A DNA stretch of 64,000 nt from positions 25,241-89,240 of the forward strand of contig JAIXKT010000057.1 of the NCBI GenBank assembly GCA_026932145.1. The letters run 5' to 3'. Positions 35,661 to 45,300 of this stretch are shown piece by piece. The position numbers were made by a program, and so were the translations under genes. Under the pieces are notes generated by a model. That model did no database searches. It saw nothing but the letters and a program-made list of their open reading frames with translations, and had not been told where the DNA came from. Source of the stretch: Bacteroidia bacterium. GTDB lineage: Bacteria; Bacteroidota; Bacteroidia; J057; JAIXKT01. Numbering within the stretch: position 1 is the stretch's first letter; each line of letters opens with the position of its first letter.

Positions 35661-37328
35661 TTATTTACTTTTTTGAAGTATTTTATCATAACGTTCTTGG
35701 TTCAAGAGTGTCTTTCTGGCTTCTTGTACTTCTGTATCTTGTGCTAAGGTATTTTCGGTACGCCCGGCCTGTAAGTAATAACGCAGCGTTATCTCTTGTG
35801 CTAAGATATTTTTGATTTCACTTTGAAAGTCGGTAAAATCGTTTTCTTTTTCTTTCTGTATTTGTTCTTCCAAAACAGCTAACTGTTGTTTTACACTTTC
35901 ATGGTAAGATTCTTTTTTGACAGATTCTCGTAGGTTAATTAAGTCCTCTTCGCTTTTAGTTTTGTATTTAAATCCTTTTTTATGAGCGAATTGCGAAAAC
36001 TGCTGATATACTTCTTGGGTTATTGAAAAGTCTTTGGCTGGTAGTATAGATGGATTGCTATAATAGAATTGGGTAGCAAATTCAAATACAATTCCTTGCT
36101 CTACCAATTCTTTTGTAATTGGGTGGTATTCTACTAAGGGGGTTTGTATATCCGGTAGGATTCCTGCGCCGTCTTTTACAATGCGTCCATTTTTGGTTTT
36201 AAATTCGTGAATTAAGCTATCTGGTATTTTAACGGCTTCCCCTGCTGCGTTACGATGCTGATAATCAAGTGCTTGGATACACCTACCGCTTGGGGTGTAA
36301 TACTTAGCCGTAGTTAATTTTAACTGAGAGTTATAGCTTAATGGAACTGTTTTTTGTACCAACCCTTTTCCATAGGAGCGTTGCCCTACGATAATGCCCC
36401 TATCCAAGTCTTGCATTACGCCGGAAACTATCTCCGAAGCACTGGCACTTTGGCCGTTAATAAGTACAGCTAAGGGAATATTAATATCTAACGGGTGGTC
36501 TTTGGCGGTGTATATCACATTAGAACCCTCCATTCGTCCTTTGGTTTCTACTACTTTTTCGTTACGTGGAATAAACAAGTTGGCTATTTGAATAGCTTCA
36601 TTTAGCAGTCCGCCGGGGTTTCCGCGTAAATCTAAGATAATTCCCTTTAAATCAGGATTTTTATTTTTAAAACTTTCAATAGCTGATCTTACCTCTGCCG
36701 AAGCGTCATTGGTGAAACTATTGAGATGTAGGTAGCCGATTTTGTCTGAAAAAACAGTTGAAAACGGAACATTTTTTACTTTAATTTCTTCTCTTGTTAG
36801 GGTAAGGCTAAGCGGTTGGGGAGTTTTGTAGCGTTTAACGGTTACATTGATTTTAGTTTTAGGTTGGCCGCGTAAAAGGTCTCTGACTTGTTCGTACTTT
36901 AACTTTGTTTTTGCCAATTCTTCGTTATCTATTTTTACAATTTCATCACCTATATTTATGCCGCCGGTTTGGGCTGGTGTTCCTTGATAGATTTCTGTTA
37001 TGAAATAAGAGCCATTTTTTTCTACGATAGTAGCTCCTATTCCGCCATATTGGCCGGTGCTCAAAAATCTATAATCTTCTACTTCTGAGGCGCTTATGTA
37101 GTTTGTGTAAGGATCTAACGAGGATAGCATTGCTTCCACGCCTTCTCTGAATAATTGATTGGGTTCTATTTCATCAACATAGTTATTGTGAAGTTCACGG
37201 TATAAACGGGTTAGTATATCTAAGTTTTTAGCTATTTCAAAATAGACATCTTGCTGGCGGAAGCCAACAATTCCCAAGAAAATAGCCCCAAAGAAAATCG
37301 CATATAAGGTTTTTCGGGTATTCTTCAT
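35661..37328 (-). CDS. ctpA: Carboxy-terminal processing protease (S41 family)
   Basis: 555 residues. An N-terminal signal/anchor segment (LYAIFFGAIFLGIVGF) puts it in the periplasm. A PDZ domain (about 85-170) with GGIGATIVEK and TPAQTGGINIGDEI is followed by the S41 peptidase domain. The catalytic Ser lies in GQSASASE (about residue 294) and the Lys in GQRSYGKGLVQ. The C-terminal part (about 400-555) is helical and charged. It trims or degrades periplasmic proteins from their C-termini. Divergent from the LOG-family gene. Confidence 0.95.
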   Translation of the reverse strand: MKNTRKTLYAIFFGAIFLGIVGFRQQDVYFEIAKNLDILTRLYRELHNNYVDEIEPNQLFREGVEAMLSSLDPYTNYISASEVEDYRFLSTGQYGGIGATIVEKNGSYFITEIYQGTPAQTGGINIGDEIVKIDNEELAKTKLKYEQVRDLLRGQPKTKINVTVKRYKTPQPLSLTLTREEIKVKNVPFSTVFSDKIGYLHLNSFTNDASAEVRSAIESFKNKNPDLKGIILDLRGNPGGLLNEAIQIANLFIPRNEKVVETKGRMEGSNVIYTAKDHPLDINIPLAVLINGQSASASEIVSGVMQDLDRGIIVGQRSYGKGLVQKTVPLSYNSQLKLTTAKYYTPSGRCIQALDYQHRNAAGEAVKIPDSLIHEFKTKNGRIVKDGAGILPDIQTPLVEYHPITKELVEQGIVFEFATQFYYSNPSILPAKDFSITQEVYQQFSQFAHKKGFKYKTKSEEDLINLRESVKKESYHESVKQQLAVLEEQIQKEKENDFTDFQSEIKNILAQEITLRYYLQAGRTENTLAQDTEVQEARKTLLNQERYDKILQKSK

Positions 37329-37338
37329 AAGTGATTCG

Positions 37339-37346
37339 CAAAGTTA
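37339..37346 (-). promoter_or_regulatory. -7 promoter box for the S41 protease gene
   Basis: TAACTTTG on the minus strand ends ten bases before the ATG at 37328. Confidence 0.5.
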
Positions 37347-37555
37347 AGTGCTTTAACTTAACAAAGGAGTTTTTTTCAAAATAAAGTTAAAGAGTTTTCA
37401 AAAAAATGATGTTTTTTTTGCAGTATATAACATTTAGTGGCTTTGTAAATTTAAAATGTATCCGTTTTTTTAGCTGAATTTACTCAAATAAGCACTATCT
37501 TAGCGGGTTAAAATCATAATATCTTTTAAAGTCTTAATTATCAAGCTAATCATTT

Positions 37556-38263
37556 ATGATACAGGAAATAAACCCGATGGGCACAGCGCATAATCTTAAA
37601 GATTGGAAAGAAAAGCGTATGGTAGATACGTGGCAGATATTCAAAATTATCGCTGAGTTTGTGGAGGGGTTTGAGCGGATGTCAAAGACGGGGCCTTGTG
37701 TGTCTATTTTTGGGTCTGCCCGTGCTAAAGCCGGCCAGCCTTACTATGAGTTAGGAGTCGAAATATCCAGAAAGTTAGGGGAGCATGGCTATGGAGTAAT
37801 TACCGGAGGAGGTCCCGGCATCATGGAAGCCGGTAATAAAGGTGCTTTTGAATCCGGTGCTACTTCGGTTGGCCTAAATATCAAACTCCCTTTTGAGCAG
37901 CACCATAACCCATACATAGACTCGGCGCATAACATTAATTTTGACTACTTTTTTGTCCGAAAAGTCATGTTTGTGAAATATGCACAAGGTTTTGTGGTTT
38001 TACCCGGAGGCTTTGGAACTTTAGACGAAATGTTTGAAGCCCTAACGCTTATTCAAACCCATAAAATCAGAAAGTTCCCAATCATTGTAGTCGGCAGAAA
38101 ATACTGGAGTGGTCTTTTTGAATGGATTGAAACTACTTTAATATCAGAAGGTTACATATCTCCCACAGATAGAGAACTTATCACCCTTGTGGATACTGCC
38201 GAAGAAGTATGCGAGTTTATTGATAATTTTTATAATAAAAATATTCTTCAACCTAATTTTTAA
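37556..38263 (+). CDS. LOG-family nucleotide 5'-monophosphate phosphoribohydrolase (TIGR00730)
   Basis: 235 residues with a Rossmann-like fold. GGGPGIMEAGNKGA and PGGFGTLDEMFEAL are the paired motifs of the LOG/YgdH family; the latter (PGGxGTxxE) forms the nucleotide-binding catalytic site. In other bacteria these enzymes split nucleotide monophosphates into base and ribose 5-phosphate; the physiological role here is unknown. A second in-frame ATG at 37574 is an alternative start. Six bases separate it from the transglycosylase gene. Confidence 0.9.
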   Translation: MIQEINPMGTAHNLKDWKEKRMVDTWQIFKIIAEFVEGFERMSKTGPCVSIFGSARAKAGQPYYELGVEISRKLGEHGYGVITGGGPGIMEAGNKGAFESGATSVGLNIKLPFEQHHNPYIDSAHNINFDYFFVRKVMFVKYAQGFVVLPGGFGTLDEMFEALTLIQTHKIRKFPIIVVGRKYWSGLFEWIETTLISEGYISPTDRELITLVDTAEEVCEFIDNFYNKNILQPNF

Positions 38264-38268
38264 ACATT

Positions 38269-39255
38269 ATGAAGCGGTCGGGCTGGCATATTGGATTTGG
38301 TGTGGGGCTTTTATTAGCGGTTATTGCAGGATGGATGCTTTCTTTCAAAGATAGTTTAAAGGTTGTTAAGACCAAAGATCTGCGTCAAAATTCGGTATTA
38401 GTAGCCCCTCCTATTCCGGCAAAAGTAACTTTTGCCGGTGAAAAAGTACCTCTTCAAGATTTTGAAGTAAGAGAACGTTTTGATAGAGAGCTACTTAACG
38501 TGGTTTACAATTATGCACAAACAATATTCATTTTAAAGCGTGCTAACCGCTGGAAAGATGATGTTTTAAAGACACTTCGGGAAGAAAACATCCCTGAAGA
38601 CTTTTTTTATTTAATGGCAGCAGAGAGTCATTTTGGAAACGGTACGTCTGTTAAAGGGGCAAGAGGGTTTTGGCAGTTTATGCCGGCTACTGCAAAGCAC
38701 TATCAATTAGAGGTTTCTGATTTTGTTGATGAACGATGTCATGTAACGTTGGCCACTAAAGCTGCCTGCCGTTACCTAAAAGATGCTTACCAGCGGTTCG
38801 GAAATTGGACTCTCGTTGCCGCTTCATACAATATGGGTGTTGGCGGCGTTAAAAGCGTTTTGGATCAACAACAGCAAGGTAACTATTATGATTTGCTCCT
38901 AAATCAGGAAACGTCCCGGTACTTATTCAGAATTTTAGCCTTAAAATTAATCCTTTCTGACTCAGAAAACTACGGCTATAAAATTTATGAAGGAGATTTA
39001 TATCCAAAATTACCGACTAAATCCATTTTAATTACTGAAACGATTCCGGATTTATCAAAGTTTGCAAAATATTATGGAACAAGTCTTAAAACGATAAAAT
39101 ATCTAAATCCTTGGATTTTAAAAGATGTTTTGCCTATTGGTGTCGGGAAAAGTTATGCACTGCTACTACCTGGGGAAGGTTATCCTAAAAGTGCATTAGA
39201 TGAAGATGCTTATCCGCCCATCCCAACTCCTGATTCAGATTCAGAAGCAGAGTAA
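38269..39255 (+). CDS. Membrane-anchored lytic transglycosylase (SLT domain)
   Basis: 328 residues. A single membrane helix (about 8-26) anchors a periplasmic enzyme that cleaves peptidoglycan between MurNAc and GlcNAc. The SLT domain has the catalytic Glu in MAAESHFG, then GARGFWQFMPATAKHY and VAASYNMGVGGV, as in MltD/Slt70 relatives. The region after it (about 245-310) resembles a LysM-like carbohydrate-binding segment (LSKFAKYYGTSLKTIKYLNPW). Co-directional with the LOG gene. Confidence 0.9.
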   Translation: MKRSGWHIGFGVGLLLAVIAGWMLSFKDSLKVVKTKDLRQNSVLVAPPIPAKVTFAGEKVPLQDFEVRERFDRELLNVVYNYAQTIFILKRANRWKDDVLKTLREENIPEDFFYLMAAESHFGNGTSVKGARGFWQFMPATAKHYQLEVSDFVDERCHVTLATKAACRYLKDAYQRFGNWTLVAASYNMGVGGVKSVLDQQQQGNYYDLLLNQETSRYLFRILALKLILSDSENYGYKIYEGDLYPKLPTKSILITETIPDLSKFAKYYGTSLKTIKYLNPWILKDVLPIGVGKSYALLLPGEGYPKSALDEDAYPPIPTPDSDSEAE

Positions 39256-39325
39256 GTCTTTAGGATTATCTATTATTTTCAATATTTGTTAAATTAGTAT
39301 AATTATTTAATACAGAATATATTAT

Positions 39326-40555
39326 CTAATTTTTAGCACAATATTTAATTAGCCAATCTTTTAAGTCAGTGTCTCTATTTTCACTGAGTTCGTATGCTTG
39401 TTGGGCATCTTTACAGCCGGAAAGATTATCTTCCAGCCCGAAATAGTATAGTGCGCGAGCTTTGTATCCAAAGTAATTAAATGGTTCAAGGCTAATCCCT
39501 TTTTCTAAATTTCGCAATGAATCCGAGTATTTTCTTAGGTAAAAGAATACGATTCCTAATTTACTATAAGGAATTGACATTGAGGGTTTTAGTTGAATTG
39601 CTTTTTCAAAACAAATTTTTGCTGTGTGATAATCCAATAATTCTGTATAGCAATCTCCTTGATTCAGATAGATACTAACCATTTCAGGGTCAATAGATTG
39701 TGCTATTGAAAAATCTGAAAGTGCTGCAAAATAATTTGTTCGATAGTACCAGTTCAAGCCTCGATTATTGTAAAAAGCTGCCTTTTGGGAGTTTAGCCGA
39801 ATAGCTTGGTCGAAATCTGAGTGGGCAGCGATATAGTTTTGTTTATTTTGTTTAATTAAGCCCCGTAAGTTATAGTGTTCCGGCTCATTCGGCTCTAATT
39901 GAATTGCGGTTTGGATAAAATTAATTGCCTCTGAATAAGCCTGTTGTTGTTTACAAAGTAACGCTTTGTTATGAAATGCAGGTGCATATTGAGGGTTTAT
40001 GCGAATGCTAAAATCAAAGTCCGTCAGTGCAGATTTGTAGTCTTTCAGAGCCAAAAATACTGTTCCGCGTGCATTCCATGCTTTATACAAAGTAGAATCG
40101 TGTTGGATAAGTTTGTTAAAATCTGCCAAGGCTTTTTCATAACGTTCTAAGTCTTTATACAGAGTTCCCCTATTCAGATAAACAGCCCAAAATTGAGTGT
40201 CTAAACTCAATGCAGTTGTAAAATCCTGCAACGCCGATTCATGTTGCTTTAAATTTCTTCTGCAAAGACCTCTATTGTTATAGGCTGTTTTTTGCGTGGG
40301 TTGCAGCAAAATAACCTTATCTAAGCAAGTTATCGCATCTTTCCACCTATACAGTTTCATATAGCAATATCCTTGATTTTGAATAGCTTCAATATTTAGT
40401 TTGTCTTTTTTTACTCTATCATAATACTTTACGGCATGATAATAATCTTGGGAGTTCATCGCTATATTTGCTTTTTGGATATAAAATTCAGGTGTGCGAG
40501 TACATGAAGTCAGATAAAAAAGAACTCCTGCTATTGTCAATATTTTTTTTAACAT
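39326..40555 (-). CDS. TPR-repeat lipoprotein
   Basis: 409 residues from ATG 40555. The signal peptide ends in a lipobox with Cys18 (LFYLTSC). The mature protein is eleven tandem tetratricopeptide repeats of about 34 residues (for example GTLYKDLERYEKALADFNKL), so it should be a protein-interaction scaffold attached to a membrane. A TTG 27 bases earlier can open the frame but overlaps the -7 box. Its partners are unknown. It is convergent with the transglycosylase gene. Confidence 0.9.
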   Translation of the reverse strand: MLKKILTIAGVLFYLTSCTRTPEFYIQKANIAMNSQDYYHAVKYYDRVKKDKLNIEAIQNQGYCYMKLYRWKDAITCLDKVILLQPTQKTAYNNRGLCRRNLKQHESALQDFTTALSLDTQFWAVYLNRGTLYKDLERYEKALADFNKLIQHDSTLYKAWNARGTVFLALKDYKSALTDFDFSIRINPQYAPAFHNKALLCKQQQAYSEAINFIQTAIQLEPNEPEHYNLRGLIKQNKQNYIAAHSDFDQAIRLNSQKAAFYNNRGLNWYYRTNYFAALSDFSIAQSIDPEMVSIYLNQGDCYTELLDYHTAKICFEKAIQLKPSMSIPYSKLGIVFFYLRKYSDSLRNLEKGISLEPFNYFGYKARALYYFGLEDNLSGCKDAQQAYELSENRDTDLKDWLIKYCAKN

Positions 40556-40579
40556 AGTGATAATAAAAATATTGATAGC

Positions 40580-40587
40580 CAAAATTA
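40580..40587 (-). promoter_or_regulatory. -7 promoter box for the TPR lipoprotein gene
   Basis: TAATTTTG on the minus strand, 24 bases before the ATG at 40555. It lies just downstream of the terminator of the lipoprotein pair. Confidence 0.45.
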
Positions 40588-40594
40588 GTTTAAA

Positions 40595-40630
40595 GTAAAG
40601 GCGGAAAAGAAGTTTCTTTTCCGCCTTTAC
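40595..40630. terminator. Intrinsic terminator after the lipoprotein pair
   Basis: Arms 40595-40610 and 40615-40630 (GTAAAGGCGGAAAAGA and its complement) form a 16-bp stem with a four-base loop, 19 bases after the stop of the lipoprotein gene at 40650. Confidence 0.8.
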
Positions 40631-40649
40631 AGAGTAGGTTAATCATAAA

Positions 40650-41483
40650 CTACCTTGGGTCAAATGTGTAAGTGCGTCCGTTTATGGTGCAGGTTGCTAC
40701 GTTATCGCAATTTCCGTTACCGTAATCTATGTAGATAGGGCTTTTTCCGGAAACATCAATGGTAATCTTGCCGGCAGTTCGGTGGCTACCTGTGCAGCTT
40801 AAATCAACACGGATTGGTTCTGTTATTGTAACTGTGTAGTTTTTGCCATTTCTGGTAATTCCAGAACCCTGGCCTTCAATTAAATAGATGTCATCTGAAT
40901 AAAGGCCAATAGTTGATTCACCGGCTATCCAAGTACGTAATCTATTTGATTTCCATGTAAATACGCCTCCATTTGCAGTAAAGATAATGGTGTCATCAAC
41001 GGTTATATTGAAAGTAGATTGGTTAGATGCGTTTAGTCCACGGTTTTCAACCGTTTTATGGATAATGTGCTGGTTATTATTTACAAAGTAGTTTTCAGTC
41101 CAAATAGAATGAGAATATCCCGTTTGGCGGTATCTTCCTGTGTAAGAAAGATAGACTTTGCCTTTGCGGACTTTGCTATCCCAATTGGTACATAAACAGC
41201 CGGTTGTGCCAAAATCTACGGTAATCAAGCGGGTTGCAGAAGAAGTATCAATAGTTACAACAGCGCAAGTTGGTAGAAATGAACTTTGGGTTTTTAGGCT
41301 TTGATTCTGGGCGACATTATCCATCATATCTCCTATTTTATTCAACTCATTATCCGCTAAACTTTGGTCAGTAGCCGGTTGAATATTATCATCAAAGCTA
41401 TCTTTTTCTTTTTTGCAAGAGTTAAACGAAGATACTATCATTATGAGTATCAAGAAGATGGAAGCAATACGTAATGGTTTCAT
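40650..41483 (-). CDS. Lipoprotein of unknown family, paralogue of its upstream neighbour
   Basis: 277 residues. Lipobox with Cys23 (SSFNSC), followed by a charged KKEKDSFDDN stretch that resembles surface-export signals of Bacteroidota lipoproteins. The mature part is beta-rich and closely follows the neighbouring protein: both have TVDFGTxGCxCTNWD, RKGKVY, a TENY motif, NQHI(V/I)H, a TW(I)AGxS segment and a closing YGNG-CDN. No domain is recognised. It starts 16 bases after the upstream copy. Confidence 0.75.
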   Translation of the reverse strand: MKPLRIASIFLILIMIVSSFNSCKKEKDSFDDNIQPATDQSLADNELNKIGDMMDNVAQNQSLKTQSSFLPTCAVVTIDTSSATRLITVDFGTTGCLCTNWDSKVRKGKVYLSYTGRYRQTGYSHSIWTENYFVNNNQHIIHKTVENRGLNASNQSTFNITVDDTIIFTANGGVFTWKSNRLRTWIAGESTIGLYSDDIYLIEGQGSGITRNGKNYTVTITEPIRVDLSCTGSHRTAGKITIDVSGKSPIYIDYGNGNCDNVATCTINGRTYTFDPR

Positions 41484-41499
41484 TGTTTATGGTATGAAT

Positions 41500-42321
41500 T
41501 TATTGAATAACGATTTCAAAAGTTTGGCCATTTACGGTAACGGAAACTTTATTATCACAAACGCCGTTACCGTAGTCAAGGATAATTGATCTATTATCTA
41601 CTTTAATGTCCAAAGTGCCGGTGGTAAGTTTGACCGTGCTTGGGCTGCAGCCTAAATCTACAATAACGTCTTTGGTTGTAGTAATTGTATAATTTTTACC
41701 GTCACGATTAACGCCATAAGCATTTCCCTTAACAGAATATTTATCGTCAGAATATTCTGCTACTGTGGAGCTGCCTGCTATCCATGTTCTGGTTTGTGTT
41801 GATTTCCAAGTAACTATGGGAGAAGTTCCATTTAATTTCACCGAATCATCAGCAGTAACCTCCCAATAGTGTTGGCTATTTGAGTTTAACCCTTTATAGG
41901 TACCCACTTCGTGCACAATATGCTGATTTCCATTAACATAGTAGTTTTCAGTAGTTACAGAATAGGTTGAGCCGGCTTGTCCCCAGTTTCCGGTAAATTG
42001 GATATATACTTTACCTTTTCTTGTTCTGTTGTCCCAATTAGTGCAGACACATCCAGAAGTACCAAAATCTACTGTCATTTTTTTGTTTGGTCTATCCAAA
42101 GTTACCGTAGCGCATACTGGAACAAAGGTTCCGGAAACTTTATATCCGTTAGTTGCGGCCAAATGGCCGGTTAAATCTCGAATCTTATTAGATTCGTCTT
42201 CGGCAGTAGCATTGTCAATAGCTGCATTGACATTTTCCTGCGGGTTCAGCACAATATTACTTTCTTTTTTACAAGAAAACATAGCTAATCCAATAGCTAA
42301 AAGAAAAATCTTCGTTTTCAT
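41500..42321 (-). CDS. Lipoprotein of unknown family, first of a tandem pair
   Basis: 273 residues with lipobox Cys17 (LAMFSC), then KKESN. The mature protein has the same motif series as the gene downstream (TVDFGTSGCVCTNWD, RKGKVYIQFTG, NQHIVH, TWIAGSSTVAEYSDD, YGNGVCDN). Two conserved Cys in GCxCTNWD and one near the C-terminus could form disulfides. Beta-rich throughout. Function unknown. The pair lies downstream of the giant T9SS protein gene, separated by a terminator. Confidence 0.75.
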   Translation of the reverse strand: MKTKIFLLAIGLAMFSCKKESNIVLNPQENVNAAIDNATAEDESNKIRDLTGHLAATNGYKVSGTFVPVCATVTLDRPNKKMTVDFGTSGCVCTNWDNRTRKGKVYIQFTGNWGQAGSTYSVTTENYYVNGNQHIVHEVGTYKGLNSNSQHYWEVTADDSVKLNGTSPIVTWKSTQTRTWIAGSSTVAEYSDDKYSVKGNAYGVNRDGKNYTITTTKDVIVDLGCSPSTVKLTTGTLDIKVDNRSIILDYGNGVCDNKVSVTVNGQTFEIVIQ

Positions 42322-42355
42322 GATTTTAATGAATTTTAATGTTTTTAATTAAAAC

Positions 42356-42384
42356 AAAAACGATGCTAAGTTAGCATCGTTTTT
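42356..42384. terminator. Intrinsic terminator after the giant T9SS gene
   Basis: Arms 42356-42368 and 42372-42384 (AAAAACGATGCTA and its complement) with a three-base loop, eight bases after the stop of the giant gene on the minus strand. Confidence 0.8.
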
Positions 42385-42391
42385 GAATATT

Positions 42392-45300
42392 TTATTTAAC
42401 TTTCACTAATTTGTCTATAAATTCACGGTAACTGGTTTTTATTTTAATCTGATAGGTAGCTACGGCAAGTTCTGATAGGTCAAGTTTTACCTCGTGAGTA
42501 CCTGCGCGAAGTTTCCGAGTAGTAGTATAAACTTTCTGCCCAATGCTATTATAGATAGTAAAGTCAATTTGGTCATCTTCCGGTAGTACGAGAGCTACAT
42601 TCAGTTCATTTTCGGTTGGGTTTGGATATAGTATTGCTGAAAAAGCGTGTTCATCCGCAATGATAGCTTCCACAACATTAGAATAGCTAAATCTACCATC
42701 TAAATCAACTTGGCGTAACCGATAATAATAACGTACATTAGGTTTCACATTTAAGTCATCGTGGAAGTATTTTTGGGGTGCTGTTGTAGTTCCATGCCCA
42801 TCTTTCCATGCTATCTTCGTAAAATGTGAACCATCTAAGCTGCGTTCTAAGTCAAAACCGGCATTATTAAATTCTGAAGAAGTTTCCCACGTAACTGCTA
42901 TAAAGTTTGTTCTGGGAGCTGCCTGTAAGTCTAATAATACTACCGGTAGCGGGTCAGCAGATGGGTTTTCATTAAAATCCGAGAAAGAATTTAATCCGGA
43001 GCACATTGTATTTCCAGGAACAGACCCTGATATACAGCTTCCGCTTAGTGCCCATGTTCCCATTCCGGTTGGAGTTTTAGATAATGCAGAAGAAGTAGCT
43101 CCACCGGCATTATTAAAGTTGCGCCCACGTAAAGTTGCGTTATACACACCTGTGTATGAAGCATTTGGAATCAAAACTAATGCAGCATTGAATGGCTCTG
43201 CTGTCCACATTCCATTGTTTAGAGGCTGCATATTAAAGTTTGCTCCGCATGCTGATACTCCCAAAGCTGACGGTAGAGTCATATATTGCTTGAAATCAAC
43301 CCGAATATTATCAGCATTATTGGTAGCTGTAAAGTTTAGAGTCATTAATTGGTATCCAACGCCACCAGCACCTTCATGGTCTAAGCCAACTGGGAAGTCA
43401 TATTTACCTGTTGCAACCGTAGTCCGTCTCAAACTTCCTGCTACATAGGAGTTTATATTGTATCCCGAAATTGCAGAGGTATCACTATTCAATAAATATA
43501 CTTCAGCAGCAGGAACAACTTTTATCCAGCCAGAGATAAAGGCTAAAATAGCTGTTGACTGAATGCGCATTGTTTGATTTACAATTATCTTCCGATTAGC
43601 TATACTTGGCGCAGTATTGTTAATAACTACATCCGGTAGATCGCCTGTTGCGGATATACCTTTATTATAGTTTTGAGTAACAGCTCCGGTAAATCTGATT
43701 TTTCCACCGGCAAGTGCTATAATTTGGCCATTATGGTTGAAATCACCACACACATTTAGTTCTGATTTATCGTCTTCAAAACGAAGTGAGTTTCCATTCT
43801 GAATTGTTATAGAATTACAAGCTGCAGCGGATGGGTTAAAACCAATTCTGGGGGGGTTATTTACAGGGTTTCCAACAGTATTGGGGATTATTACATTGGT
43901 TGCGCAAGATGGCACACAACCACCCCAGTTATTGGGGTCAATCCAGTTATTGGCTCCGGTAAGCCCGTTACCAGTCCAAGTTAATGTTCCAGGTGTAGCT
44001 GTTACGGTAGCTGTTACCGCTACACGAGGGCCTTCCGTACAACTCGGCATCTTTACAGAAACATACAAAGTAGCTGTGGTCATACCGGTTAGTAACGTAT
44101 CATAGGTATTTACGAGGGAAGACTGCAATAAAGTGCCTCCTATATTTGCTGTGTACCAATTAAAGGATTCTACGGAAGCTTGAGGAGGATTCGTAACGGT
44201 CATGGTAACGATTCCCGGTGCGCAGGCAGTTCCATTAGCAATGGTAGGGCTGGTTTGGGTTGGGGTTACTACGACTTGTGTTCGTGGACTAACGCAACCG
44301 TTAGAGGAAACTGCTTCAACCCAGAAATTTTGTGGAATAGAAATCGTTGCAGCCGTTGTAAATGGCGTTCCTGTACCTATGTTGGTTCCTCCTGAGGCTG
44401 CATCCCACCAACGGTAAATTGCACCGGGATACTGTGTTTGTATCGCTGCATCGTTAGATACCGTCAATACAGCATTGCTACCCAAGCAAGGAGTAGTCGT
44501 TACTGTAACGGTAGGAGCTATCATCGGAACGCCCCAAACTACTATTGGCTGGCGATAAGGACTTGGGCAACCTTCGGAGCTTTGTGCCTCTATATAGTAA
44601 ACGTTGGCTCCGGAAGCTATAGAAGGAATGGTATATGAATTTCCATTTTTAATAGAAGTTCCGCCGGTTAAAGTTGTGTACCAGTTGTAGGTTTCTCCTG
44701 CAGGCGTTACCGAACCAGGGAAACTGATGTACCATGAAATTACGGTGCCAACATCGCCTCCGGCGCGGTCGTAAACGACCAAACTCCAGTTACCGTTAGG
44801 TACAATAGTTCCTCCGCCAATAGCACCAAAAGTTGTTATTGTAGAAGCTGTGCAGCCACCATAAGTAGCTGTTTCCGGCCTATAAACTCCCGTGAATGGT
44901 GCTGATCCTGAAGATATAGCGGTTATGGCAGAGTCCGTAAACACAGTATTCGTATAGTTATCACCACTACCGCCACGTCTATTAGATAGTCCAAGACGTT
45001 GGCCGCCCGGCGTTACTAAGAACAACTCTAAATCGCCGTCCCATGTGTGGGTAAGGTTTACCATCACAGAAATTCTATCTGATGGTACTGCCGCACCCAT
45101 TCCAGAAACCGTTATCGTGCTGGTAGCTCCCACGCAACTATTATCCGGTATCGCTGCCGGTAAACTGTTAAAGAACGTTCTGCCAGAACTAGTTACCGAT
45201 GCCGTAAAAGAACCTCCTACACATGCCGGTACGTTCACCGTAACCGGAACTCCTGCACTCGGGTTTACCGTAATCGTTTTAGTCATAGTAGTTAAGGGAC

